A stretch of DNA of 19,352 nucleotides, from NCBI GenBank assembly GCA_009760855.2, contig WPIO01000612.1, positions 1 through 19,352 on the forward strand, written 5' to 3'. A program made the translations under genes and the position numbers. This document shows, in pieces, positions 1 to 8,431 of the stretch. Below the pieces are notes generated by a model. That model did no database searches. It was not told where the DNA came from and was given only the letters and a program-made list of their open reading frames with translations. The DNA is from Cristatella mucedo (Eukaryota; Bryozoa; Phylactolaemata; Cristatellidae). Each line of letters opens with the position of its first letter. Within the stretch, counting starts at the first letter, position 1.

Positions 1-914
1 TTCTTATGAGCTGACTGTAGTTGCATCGATACTCCAGAACTGCAGCTAACTTATGCGAGTTGAAACAATCAGTTATGATAGGCCTCAAGCAAGTTGCAGT
101 GCTCCCCCGCGAGAGACGGCCTGCTACGACGAGCAGCCACGAGCTGTCTAGATGTACGGTGATCTGAGGCAAACTTTTGCGAGTTGAGACAATCAGTTGC
201 GATAGGGTCGAAGCAAGTCGCAGCGCTCTGAGGCGAGCTACAGCAAGCACTGAAGAGCTACGACAAATTGTCTCTATAAACCGAAATCTGCCGGAAAATT
301 ATGCGAGTTTGGATAATCACTTGCGAGAGGCCGAAAGCAAGTCGCAGGGCTCTGCTGCTAGCCACAGCAAGCTTTGACGAGCTGCACCGAGTTGTCTCGA
401 TGTACCGAGATCTGAGGCGAAGTTATGCGACTTGAGACAGTCGATTGCAATCGGCTTAAAGCAAGTCTCAGCGCGCCTGGCGAGCTACCGCAAGCACTGA
501 AGAGCTACCACAAATTGTCTCGATAAACCGAGATCTGCCGGAAAATTATAGGAGTTTTGTTAATCAGTTGCGAGAGACCAAAAGCGATTCGCAGCGCTCT
601 GCTGCTAGCAACAGCAAGGTTTAAAGAGCTGCACCGAGTTGTCTTGATGTACCATGATCTGCCGCAAACTGATGCGAGTTGAGACAATCAGTTGCGATAG
701 GCTTAAAGCATGTCACAGCGCACTGTTGCAAACGACGGTATGCTTCGACAAGCTTCCACGAGTTGTTTTGTTTTACTGAGATGTACGGCGAACTTCAACG
801 AGTTGAGACAATAAGTCGGGATAGGGTTACAGCAAGTCGCATCGCTCTGCGGCCAGCTACAGCAAGCATTGAAGACCTACCACGAATTGTTGCGATGTAC
901 GGAGATCTGCTGCG
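1..914 (+). repeat. Satellite array 1, left part (about 123-125-bp monomers)
   Basis: Tandem diverged monomers in plus orientation. Each contains the landmarks GCGAACTTATGCGAGTTGAG, then AATCAGTTGCGATAGG, then CTAAAGCAAGTCGCAGCGC, then TCTGCTGCGAGCTACAGC, then a CACGAGTTGTCTCGATGTAC-like end. The AATCAG landmark recurs at about 67, 191, 315, 439, 562, 687 and 811, a step of 123-125 bp. The first 50 bp carry a shortened monomer (ATCGATACTCCAGAACTGC) that recurs at about 2,230. Short open frames here, such as 177-377 and 679-942, follow the repeat unit and break at monomer indels, so I do not call them genes. Confidence 0.93.
37..345 (+). repeat. Long-range duplicate, copy 1a (partner 2,249-2,557)
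   Basis: Aligns with 2,249-2,557 at a constant offset of 2,212 bp, sharing private variants such as GAGAGACGGCC, ACGACGAGCAGCCACGAGCTGTC, GATAGGGTCGAAGCAAGTCG and TGCCGGAAAATTAT. The agreement is closer than between random monomers of the array, so a multi-monomer segment was duplicated. Confidence 0.8.
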
Positions 915-921
915 AAGTTAT
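559..921 (+). repeat. Long-range duplicate, copy 1b (partner 2,524-2,887)
   Basis: Aligns with about 2,524-2,887 at an offset of 1,965-1,966 bp. Shared private variants include GAGACCAAAAGCGATTCGCAG, AAGGTTTAAAGA, AGGCTTAAAGCATGTC and CGACGGTATGCTTCGAC. The offset is 247 bp smaller than for 37-345, so the left copy carries two extra monomers (about 311-558) relative to the partner. The SINE sits exactly at the right end of this copy. Confidence 0.8.
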
Positions 922-928
922 AAAAAAA
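922..928 (-). terminator. Pol III-type T7 terminator at SINE 3' end
   Basis: Seven consecutive A on the plus strand, read as TTTTTTT on the minus strand, directly at the boundary with the satellite. Four or more T normally terminate Pol III, so the A and B boxes plus this run would give a transcript of roughly 170-175 nt. Confidence 0.6.
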
Positions 929-982
929 TCCTAGCTGATTAAATAGCCTCTTTTTGTATAGCGACAGAAGAGCCTTTACGGC

Positions 983-1008
983 TATCACCACCGCTTGCAG
1001 TGGCGATA
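983..1008. other. Imperfect hairpin in the SINE body
   Basis: TATC-A-CCAC (983-991) pairs with GTGG-C-GATA (1,000-1,008): eight pairs with one A/C mismatch around an 8-base loop. A smaller stem AGCC/GGCT (971-974 with 980-983) abuts it. A SINE transcript could therefore have a structured body. Confidence 0.5.
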
Positions 1009-1025
1009 AAGAATCGGCTAGCACA

Positions 1026-1036
1026 GGAATCGAACC
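1026..1036 (-). promoter_or_regulatory. Pol III B box (internal promoter)
   Basis: Minus-strand GGTTCGATTCC is a perfect match to the B-box consensus GGTTCGANNCC recognised by TFIIIC. It is the strongest single piece of evidence that this insertion derives from a tRNA gene. Confidence 0.85.
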
Positions 1037-1060
1037 CACGACCTCGGGACCGAGGTCGTG
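1037..1060. repeat. Perfect inverted repeat inside the tRNA-like head
   Basis: CACGACCTCGG (1,037-1,047), then GA, then CCGAGGTCGTG (1,050-1,060): 11-bp perfect arms with a 2-bp spacer. On the minus strand it spans the 3' side of the anticodon arm through the variable region to the start of the T stem, so it would compete with the cloverleaf. It is far longer than a normal variable arm. Confidence 0.9.
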
Positions 1061-1075
1061 AAAGCAACCGCCTTA

Positions 1076-1087
1076 CCTATTGTGCCA
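1076..1087 (-). promoter_or_regulatory. Pol III A box (internal promoter)
   Basis: Minus-strand TGGCACAATAGG matches the eukaryotic A-box pattern TRGYNNARNNGG with A-to-T type deviations in the middle. It lies about 8-12 bp inside the likely 5' end of the SINE and about 40 bp upstream of the B box, a normal arrangement. Confidence 0.6.
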
Positions 1088-2229
1088 TCACGGCTCACCA
1101 AGTTCGGATAATCAGTTGCGATCGGCCTAATGCAACCGGTAGCGCTCTGCGGCGAGCTACAGCAAGCACTGAAGAGCTACCTCGAACTGTCCCGATAAAC
1201 CGAGGTTTTCCCGGAAAATTATGCGAATTTTGATAATCAGTTGCGAGAGGCCAAAATTAAGTCGCAGGGCTCTGCTGCTAGCAACAGCAAGCTTTGACGA
1301 GCTGCACCGAGTGGTCGCGATGTACCGAGATCTGAAGCGAACTTATGCGACTTGAGACAATCGATTGTAATCGGCTTAAAGCAGGTCGCAGTCCTCAGCT
1401 GTGCTACGGCAAGCTACAGCTAGCATTGAAGGGCTACCACGAATTTTCTCGATGTACCTCGATCTGCCACGATTTGATGCGATGGGAGACAATCAGTTGC
1501 GAGAGGCCTAAAGCATGACGCAGGGCTCTTCTGTAAGCTACGGCACGCTTTGATGAGCTTACTCGAGTCCTCTCGATATACCGAGATCTGCGGCGAATTA
1601 TTGCTAAAAGAGATAATCCGTTGCGACAGCCACCAAGAGAGTTTGAGCTCAGTGCTGCGAGCTACGGCAAGCTTTAACGATCCGCCACCGGTCCTCTCGA
1701 TGTACCGAGATAAACCGCGAACTGACGGGAGTTGAGATAATCAGTTGCGAGAGACCAAAAGCGATTCGCAGCGCTCAGCTGTGAGCAACCGCACACTCTG
1801 ACGAGCTTAATTGAGTGTTCTTGAGGTTTCGAGATCAGCCGGAAAGTCATGCATGTTGAAATAATCAGTTGTGATAAGCCTCACGCAAGTTGCACAGCTC
1901 TGCTGTAAGCTACGGCAAGCTTTTGCGAGCTGCCACAAGTTGGCTAGTTGTACCGAGATATGCAGCAAACTGATGCGTGCTCACACAAAGAGTTGAGCGA
2001 GGCCTAAAGCAAGTGACAGTGCTCTGCTGCCAGCTACAGCATGCTTTTACGAGCAGCCGCGAGTTATCTCGATTCACCGAAATCTGGGGCGAACTAATGC
2101 GAGTGAGAAAAATCAGTTGCGATAGGCCTGAAGCTAGATGCAGTGCTCCCCTGCGAGAGACGGCACGCGTCGACGAGCAGCCAGGAGTTATCTCGATGTA
2201 TCGAGATACGCTGCGAACCGATGCGAGTT

Positions 2230-2275
2230 TAGATAATCGATATTCCGAGAACTGCATCTAACTTATGCGAGTTGA
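2230..2275 (+). repeat. Truncated monomer (about 45 bp) with a shared deletion scar
   Basis: The monomer starting GATAATCGATATTCCGAGAAC jumps from the AATC landmark straight to the end of the unit, losing about 78 bp. The same scar (ATCGATACTCCAGAACTGC) is present at about 26-44, so the deletion predates the duplication linking these two regions. Confidence 0.75.
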
Positions 2276-2887
2276 AACAATCAGTTGTGATAGGCCTCAA
2301 GTTAGTTGCGGCGCTCCCCTTCGAGAGACGGCCTTCTACGACGAGCAGCCACGAGCTGTCGAGATGTACGGAGATCTGAGGCGAACTTTTGCAAGTTGAG
2401 ACAATCAGTTGCGATAGGGTCGAAGCAAGTCGCAGCGCTCTGCGGCTAGCTGCAGCAAGCACTAAAGAGCTACCATGAACTGTCTCGATAAGCCGAGATC
2501 TGCCGGAAAATTATGTGAGTTTGGATAATCAGTTGCGAGAGACCAAAAGCGATTCGCAGCGCTCTGCTGCTAGCAACTGCAAGGTTTAAAGAACTGCACC
2601 GAGTTGTCTCGATGTACCGTGATCTGCCGCAAACTTATGCGAGTTGAGACAATCAGTTGCGATAGGCTTAAAGCATGTCGCAGCGCTCTGTTGCAACCGA
2701 CGGTATGCTTCGACGAGCTTCCACGAGTTGTCTTGTTGTACCAAAATGTACGGCGAACTAATGCGAGTTGAGACAATAACTTGTGATAGGGTTAAAGCAA
2801 GTCGCAGCGCTCTGCCGCGAGCTACAGCTAGCATTGAAGAGCTACCACGAATTGTCGCGATGTACGGAGATCTGCTGAGAACTTATG
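2249..2887 (+). repeat. Long-range duplicate, copy 2 (partner of 37-345 and 559-921)
   Basis: Continuous five-monomer segment matching the two left-hand segments. It lacks the SINE and continues at about 2,888 with the intact sequence GAGTTTGGATAATCAG, so it serves as the empty-site reference for the insertion at 920-1,099. Confidence 0.8.
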
Positions 2888-3681
2888 CGAGTTTGGATAA
2901 TCAGTTGCGTTCGGCCTAAAGCAATTCGCAGTGCTCTGCTGCGAGCAACAGCAAGCTTTAACGAGCTGACTCGAGTCTTCTCGATATACCGAGATCAGCA
3001 GGGAACTAATGCTAAATAGGATAATCCGCTGCTACAGCCCTTAAAGAAGTTGCAGCTCAGTGCAGCGAACCACGGCAGGCTTTGACGAGCTGTAACCAGT
3101 TGTCACACGATGTATCGAAATCTTTGGCGAACAAACGCGAGTTGAAATAAATAGATGCAGTAGGCCTCAACCAAGTTTCATTGCTCTCCTGCGAGCTATG
3201 GCAAGCTTTGACTTGCTGCCAAGCGTTCCCCCGATGTACTGAGATTTGATGCGAACCGATGCGAGTTGAGATAATCAGTTGCCACAGCCCAATCGCAAGT
3301 CGCAGCACTCTGCTGCGAGCTAATGCAAGCTCCGAAGACGTGACACGAGTTGCCTTGCTACAACCAAATCGGCCACGAACAGATGCGAGTTAAGATAATT
3401 AGCTTCGCTAGACCACAAGCAAGATGCAGCACACTGCTGCGAGCTATGTGGAGCTGCAACGAGCTTAATCGAGTTGTCCTGAGGTTTAGAGATCTTTTGT
3501 GAGCTGATACGAGTTAAGATAATCAGTCGCGATAGGTGTCAAGCAGGTTGCATGCTCTGCTGCGAGCTACAGCCAGCTTTGACGAGTTTCCGCGAGTTGT
3601 CTCAATGTATTGATATCTGCCGTAAACTGATGCGTGTTTAGATAAACAGTTGCGGGAGGCCTTAAGCACATCGCAGCTCTC

Positions 3682-3698
3682 TGCTGCGAGCTACAGCA
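3682..3698. other. Representative 5-7-5 dyad, array 1
   Basis: TGCTG-CGAGCTA-CAGCA at the position homologous to the array 2 dyad. In like orientation array 2 reads TGCAG-CAAGCTA-CTGCA, so the fourth pair has changed T-A to A-T with pairing kept. Also intact near 352, 601, 2,026 and 2,930. Confidence 0.7.
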
Positions 3699-3731
3699 CA
3701 AGCTGGCAAGAGGTGCTTCGATGTACCGCAT

Positions 3732-3750
3732 TATTTTATATTTAGCATGA
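3732..3750. other. Orientation-switch junction between the two arrays
   Basis: Left of about 3,731 the sequence is an array 1 unit ending CTTCGATGTACCGCA. Right of it, after the AT-rich seam TTATTTTATATTTAG, it reads GCATGAGTTGGCTGCTGATC, the start of an array 2 monomer in the opposite orientation. No other sequence lies between, so the arrays abut as inverted neighbours. Array 2 reverse-complemented shares with array 1 the run CCTAAAGCAAG, CGCTCTGC, AGCAAGCT and GCGAACT-ATGCGA in the same order, which shows that the switch is real inversion of a related family. Confidence 0.85.
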
Positions 3751-3864
3751 GTTGGCTGCTGATCGTACAATTACTACAAACTTTAAATCCACTCGTCAGA
3801 GCTTGCGGTAGATGGCAGCAGAGTACTGCACCTTGCTTCGGGCCATTCGCACTTGAATAACTCG
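3745..3864 (-). repeat. Array 2 edge monomer, class E-like
   Basis: First unit after the junction. It has ATTACTACAAACTTTAAATCC, a mixture of the class E middle (ACTACAAACTTT) and class D end (TTAAATCCAC), so it is either a chimera or an older form. Confidence 0.7.
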
Positions 3865-3891
3865 TTTCGCATGAGTTCGCACGAGATCGCA
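3847..3891 (+). repeat. Representative helically phased TCGCA cluster
   Basis: TCGCA at 3,847, 3,867, 3,877 and 3,887, spacings of 20, 10 and 10 bp. The same 20-10-10 layout recurs in many class A and D monomers of array 2. In array 1 the complement TGCGA occurs with the same 20-bp step (2,638 and 2,658), with an NGCGA a further 10 bp away in several units (for example 2,752 and 2,762). Confidence 0.8.
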
Positions 3892-4731
3892 CAATATCAA
3901 GAAACCTTAAATATACTCGTTGGAGTGTGCAGTAGCTGTCAGCAGAGTGCTGTGCCTTGCTTAAGGCAATTCCCTCCTAACTAACTCATTTCGCTTGAGA
4001 TTGCAGCAGATCGCAGAATATAGGTGAAATCTCGAATCATCTCATCGCAGCGTGAAGTAGCTTGCTGCAAAGTGAGGCGCCTTGCTTTAGAGGATTTGCA
4101 CTTAAAGAACTCATTTCGCATGAGTTTGGAGCAGATCGCTGTATATAAAGGCATCTCGAATCTGCTCATTGCAGCGTGAAGTAGCTTGCTGCAGAGTGCA
4201 GCGCCTTGCTTTAGGCTATTCAGACTTAAATAGCTGGTTTCGCATAAGTTCGCAGTGAATCGCACAATATCTAGATACTTTAAATCCACCCATCAAGGCG
4301 TGCTGGACTGGGCAGCAGAGTGCAGCTCCATCCTTTAGGCAATCGCACATGAATAACTCATTTCGCTTGAGTTTGCAGCACATCTCGAAATATTAAAACA
4401 TCGCGAATCTGGTCGTCACAGCCTGCAGTAGCTTTCTGCAGATTGCTGCGCCTTGCTTTGGGCCATTTGCAATTGAACAACTTATTTCGCATGAGTCCGC
4501 AGAAGATCGCTGAATATGAAGACAACTCGATACTGCTCGTACCAGCATGCAGTAACTTGCTGCAGAGTGAGGCGCCTTGCTTTAGGCTATTCACACTTGA
4601 ATAACTGGTTTTGTATGAGTTCGCAGAAGATCGCACAATATCTAGATACTTTGAATCCATCCGTCGAAACGTGCAGGAACTGGCAGCAGTGTGCGGTGCC
4701 TTGATTTAGGCAATTGAACTGAAATAACTCG
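3865..4731 (-). repeat. Array 2 block 1: A-B-C/G-D-G-C-D
   Basis: 867 bp, seven monomers (123.9 bp each). The third unit has ATAAAGGCATCTCGAATCTG, intermediate between C and G. The block ends with D directly followed by A, so E is missing. Confidence 0.75.
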
Positions 4732-4974
4732 TTTCGCATGAGTTCGCACCTAAGCGCACAATATCTAGAAACCTTAAATGTACTTGTCGGATCGTGTGGT
4801 AGCTCTGAGCAGAGTGCCGAGCCTTGCTATAGGCAATCGCACTTGAATAACTCATATCGCATGAGTTCGCTGCAGATCGCACACTAACTACAAAGTTTTA
4901 TACACGTCAGAGCATACGGTAGCTGGCAGCAGAGTGCAGCACCTTAATTTAGGCAATTGAAGTTAAATAACAAG
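4732..4974 (-). repeat. Array 2 block 2: A-E
   Basis: 243 bp, two monomers. B, C and D are absent; the fusion fits an unequal exchange or deletion of three units. Confidence 0.75.
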
Positions 4975-5468
4975 TTTCGCACGAGTTCGCACCTGATCGC
5001 ACAATATCTAGAAAACTTAAATTTACTTGTCGGAGATGCGGTAGCTTGCAGAAGAGTGCTGTAAGGTGCGTTAAGCCGTTCCCACCAATATAACTCATTT
5101 CGCTTGAGTTTGCAGCAGATCGCAGAATATGAAGATACCTCGATACTGCTCGTTATAGCGTGGGATAACTTGTGGCAGAGTGCGGCGTTTTGCATTGAGC
5201 CATTCGTACTTGAATAACTTATTTTCCATGAGTCTGCAGCAGATCGCTGAATACAAAGACAACTCGATACTGCTCATACCAGCGTGCAGTAACTTGCTGC
5301 AGAGTGCAGCGCCTTGGTTTAAGCTACACACACCTGAATAACTGGTTTCGCATGAGTTCGCAGTAGATCGCACGATATCTAGATACTTTAAATCCACCCG
5401 TCGAAGCTTGCAGGAACTGGCAGCAGTGTGCAGAGCCTTGCTTTAGGCAATCGCACTTGAATAACTCG
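4975..5468 (-). repeat. Array 2 block 3: A-C2-C-D
   Basis: 494 bp, four monomers. B is replaced by C2 (GAAGATACCTCGATACTGCTC GTTATAGCG) and E is missing. Confidence 0.75.
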
Positions 5469-6086
5469 TTTCGCATGAGTTCCCACCTGATCGCACAATA
5501 TCTAGAAACCTAAAATATACTTGGAGTGTTCGGTAGCTCTAAGCAGAGTGCTGTGCCTTGCTTTAGACAATTCCCACCCACATAACTCATTTCGCTTAAG
5601 TTTGCAGCAGATCGCGGAATATAAGTGAAATCTCGAATCATCTAGCCACAGTGTGCAGTAGCTTGTTGCTGAGTGAGGCACCTTGCTTTAGGCGATTTGC
5701 ACTTAAAGAACTTGTTTCGCTTGAGTCTGCAAAAGATCGCTGAATATGAAGACACCTCGATACTGCTCATACCAGAGTGCAGTAACTTGCTGCAGAGTGC
5801 AGCGCCTTGCTTTAAACTATTCAAACTTGAATAACTGGTTTTGCATGAGTTCGCATCAAATGGCACAATATCTAGATACTTTTAATCCACCCGTCGAAGC
5901 CTGCAGGGGCTGGCAGCAGAGTGCAGAGCCTTGCTTTAGGCAATCTCGCTTGAATAACTCATCTCGCATAGGTTCGCTCCAGATCGCACACTGACTACAA
6001 ATTTTTGATATACTCGTCAGAGCATACGGTACCTGGCAGCAGAGTGCTGCCCCCTGCTTTAGGCTATTAGCACTTGAATAACTCAA
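5469..6086 (-). repeat. Array 2 block 4: canonical A-B-C-D-E
   Basis: 618 bp, the complete five-monomer higher-order unit. Its A monomer carries the 3-bp deletion variant (TACTTGGAGTG instead of TACTTGTCGGAG). Confidence 0.85.
5778..5794. other. Representative 5-7-5 dyad, array 2 class C
   Basis: TGCAG-TAACTTG-CTGCA: perfect five-pair arms around seven bases. It is common in class B and C monomers and degraded in A, D, E and many C2 units. Confidence 0.7.
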
Positions 6087-6951
6087 TTTGCATGAGCTCG
6101 CACCTGATCGCACAATATCTAGAAACCTTAAATATACTAGGAGTGTGCGGTAGCTCTAAGCAGAGTCGGGAGCCTTGGTTTAGGCAATCGCACTTGAATA
6201 ACTCATTTCGCATGAGTTTGCTGCAGATCCCACACTAACTACAAACTTTTAAAATACTCGTCAGAGCATACGGTAGCTGGCAGCAGATTTCTTCGCCGTG
6301 CTTTAGGGTATTCACACTTGAATAACTGGTTGAGCATGAGTTCGCAGTAGATCGAACAATATCTAGATACTTTAAATCTACCCGTCGAAGCGTGCAGGAG
6401 CTAGCAGCAGATTGCTGTGCCTTGCTTTAGGCCATTCCCACCTAAATAACTTATTTCGCTTGAGTTTGCAGCAGATCGCAGAATATAAGTGAAATCTCGA
6501 GTCATTTCGTCGCAGCGTGCAGTAGCTTGCTGCATAGTGTGGCGCCTTGCTTTAAGCTGTTCGTTTCACTGAAAAAAGTCATTTCGCAAGAGTTTGCGGC
6601 GGATCGCTGAATATGAAGATACCTCGATACTGCTCGTTATAGCGTGCGATAACTTGCTGCAGAGTGCGAGCCTTGCTTTAGGCTATTCACACTTGAATAA
6701 CTGGTTTCGCATGAGTTCGCAGCAGAATGCATAATATCTAGATACTTGAAATCCACCAGTCGAAGCGTGCAGGAGCTGGCAGCAAAGTGGAGAGGCTTCC
6801 ATTAGGAAATCGCACTTAAATAGCTCATATCGCACGAGTTTTCTGCAGATCACACACTAACTACAAACTTTTAATGTACTTGTCAGAGCATACGGTAGCT
6901 GGCAGCAGACTGCTGCACCTTTCTTTAGGCTATTCACACTTGAATAACTCG
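6087..6951 (-). repeat. Array 2 block 5: A-E-D-B-C2-D-E
   Basis: 865 bp, seven monomers. The early A-E-D order breaks the usual succession and indicates at least two exchanges. Confidence 0.75.
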
Positions 6952-7567
6952 TTTCGCATGAGTTCGCACCTGATCTCACAATATCTAGAAACCTTAAATA
7001 TACTTGGAGTGTTAGGTAGCTCTAAGCGGAATGCTGCGCCTTGCTTTAGGCAATTCCCACATAAATAACTCTTTTCGCATGAGTCTGCAGAATATCCCTA
7101 AATATAAAGACACCTCGATACTGCTCGTCTAAGGGAGCAGTAACTTGCTGCAGAGTGCAGCGCCTTGCATTAAGCCATTCGCACTTGAACAACTTATTTT
7201 GCATGACTCTTCAGCAGATCGCTGAATACAAAGACACCTCGATACTGCTCGTACAAGCGTGCAGTAACTTGCTGCAGAGTGCAGAGCCTTGCTTTAGGCT
7301 ATTTACACTTAAATACCTGGTTTTCCATGAGTGCATACTAGATCACACAATATCTAGATACTTTAAATCCACCTGTCGAAGCTTGCAGGAGCTGGCAGCA
7401 CATTACAGAGCCTTGCTTTAGGCAATCGCACTTAAATGTTTCATATCGCATGAGTTTGCTGCAGATCCCACACAAACTACAAACTTTTAAAATACTCGTC
7501 AGAGCTTACGGTAGCTGGCAGCAGAGTGCTGCGCCGTGCTTTAGGCTATTCGCACTTGAATAACTCG
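6952..7567 (-). repeat. Array 2 block 6: A-C-C-D-E
   Basis: 616 bp, five monomers. The pentamer length is kept although the B slot holds a C monomer. Confidence 0.8.
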
Positions 7568-8431
7568 TTTCGCATGAGTTCGCACCTGATGACACAATAA
7601 CTAGAAACCTTAAATATACTTGGAGTGTGCGGTAGCTCTACGCAGAGTGCTGTGCCTTGCTTTAGGCAATTCACACCTAAATAAATCAATTCGTTTGAGT
7701 TTGCAGCAGATCGCAGTATACAAGTGAAATCTCGAATCATTTTGTTGCAGCATGCAGAAGCTTGCTGCAGAGTGCGGTGCCTCGCTTTAGGCCGCGTGCA
7801 CTTAAAGAACTTGTTTCGCATGAGTCTGCAAAAGATCGCTGAATACTAAGACACCTCGATACTGCTCGTACCAGCTTGCAGTAGCTTGCTGCAGAGTGTG
7901 GCGCCTGGCTTTTGGCCATTTGCACTTAAAGGACTCATTTCGCATGAGTTTGCAGCAGATCGCGGAATATCAAGATACCTCGATACCGCTCGTTACAGCG
8001 TGTGATAACTGGCTGCAGAGTGCTGAGCCTTTCATTAAGCCATTTGCACTTGAATAACTCATTATGCAGTAGTCCGCAGCAGATCGCTGAATACCAAGAC
8101 ACCTCGATACTGCTCCTACCAGCATGCAGTAACTTGCTGCAGAGTGAGGCGCCTTGCTTTAAGCAATTCACACTTGAGTAACTGGTTTCGCATGAGTTCG
8201 CAGCAGATCGCTCAATATCTAAATACTTTAAATCTACCTGTCGAAGCTTGCAGGAGGTAGCAGCAGAGTGGGGAGCCTTCGTTTCGGCAATCGCACTTGA
8301 ATAACTTTTTTTCCATCAGTTCGCTGCAGATCTCACACCAACTAGAAACTTTTAATATACTCGTCAGAGCATGCAGTAGCTGCAGCAATGTGCTGCACCT
8401 TGCTTTAGGCTATTCGAACTTGAATATCTCG
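7568..8431 (-). repeat. Array 2 block 7: A-B-C-C2-C-D-E
   Basis: 864 bp, seven monomers, a pentamer with an extra C2-C pair. Its A unit has the rare variant CTGATGACACAATAACTAG, seen again only at about 18,588. Confidence 0.8.

Larger units (their letters stand above)
1015..1094 (-). other. tRNA-like head of the SINE (degenerate, not a functional tRNA)
   Basis: On the minus strand the head carries T8-G-G-C at 1,087-1,084 and the T-loop TTCGATT at 1,034-1,028. A five-pair stem GGTTG/CGACC (1,065-1,069 with 1,054-1,058) encloses CTTTCA, giving a possible UUC (Glu-type) anticodon at 1,060-1,062, but the loop has six rather than seven bases. The T stem keeps two G-C pairs plus three G-U pairs. 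The acceptor pairs only about three of seven positions. T8 to the first base of the B box is 51 nt, against 44 in an ordinary class I tRNA, so the variable region is long. This fits decay after recruitment as a SINE promoter; the parental isotype is uncertain. Confidence 0.55.
920..1099 (-). mobile_element. tRNA-derived SINE-like insertion
   Basis: About 180 bp unrelated to the satellite interrupts array 1. Read on the minus strand it starts near 1,095-1,099 with a tRNA-like head (A box 1,076-1,087, B box 1,026-1,036), continues through a non-tRNA body (about 929-1,014) and ends in seven T residues (922-928). This is the layout of a Pol III-transcribed, tRNA-derived short retroelement that would need reverse transcriptase from a partner LINE. 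There is no poly(A) tail; the T run is both 3' end and possible terminator. AAGTT at 915-919 and 1,100-1,104 could be a 5-bp target duplication. However, comparison with the intact monomer near 2,880 suggests a few target bases were lost, so this is weak. A degenerate tRNA pseudogene plus unrelated filler is the alternative. Confidence 0.66.
1105..3731 (+). repeat. Satellite array 1, right part
   Basis: Array 1 resumes after the SINE with CGGATAATCAGTTGCGATCG. The AATCAG landmark recurs near 1,111, 1,235, 1,359, 1,492, 1,615, 1,739, 1,864, 1,990, 2,111, 2,279, 2,402, 2,526, 2,651, 2,774, 2,898, 3,021, 3,147, 3,271, 3,396, 3,521 and 3,643. Most steps are 122-126 bp; 1,359 to 1,492 is slightly long and 2,111 to 2,279 contains a shortened extra unit. 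Monomers from about 3,000 to 3,731 look less like the consensus than those at 2,300-2,900, as expected near an array edge. I see no gene here. Confidence 0.93.

Noticed and set aside
177-377. Plus-strand small open frames in array 1 as small proteins
   Set aside because: They are shared by several diverged monomers only as fragments, start at the repeated ATGCGAGTTGAG word and end at varying stops; nothing separates them from repeat by-products.
679-942. 87-codon frame running from array 1 into the SINE
   Set aside because: Its end (YKKILAD) is created by the insertion boundary and its start by the repeat, so it is a chance fusion.
1015-1094. Functional tRNA-Glu gene
   Set aside because: The acceptor stem is mostly unpaired, the T stem has three G-U pairs, the anticodon loop has six bases and the sequence continues into a SINE-like body to a T run 90 bp downstream.
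3732-3750. Mobile element insertion at the orientation switch
   Set aside because: Only about 15-20 bp separate the arrays; there is no terminal repeat, tail or target duplication.
3865-3881. CENP-B box-like motif in TTTCGCATGAGTTCGCA
   Set aside because: The first part fits TTCGNNNNA, but the required CGGG end reads TCGC; about six of nine fixed positions match, too few to call.
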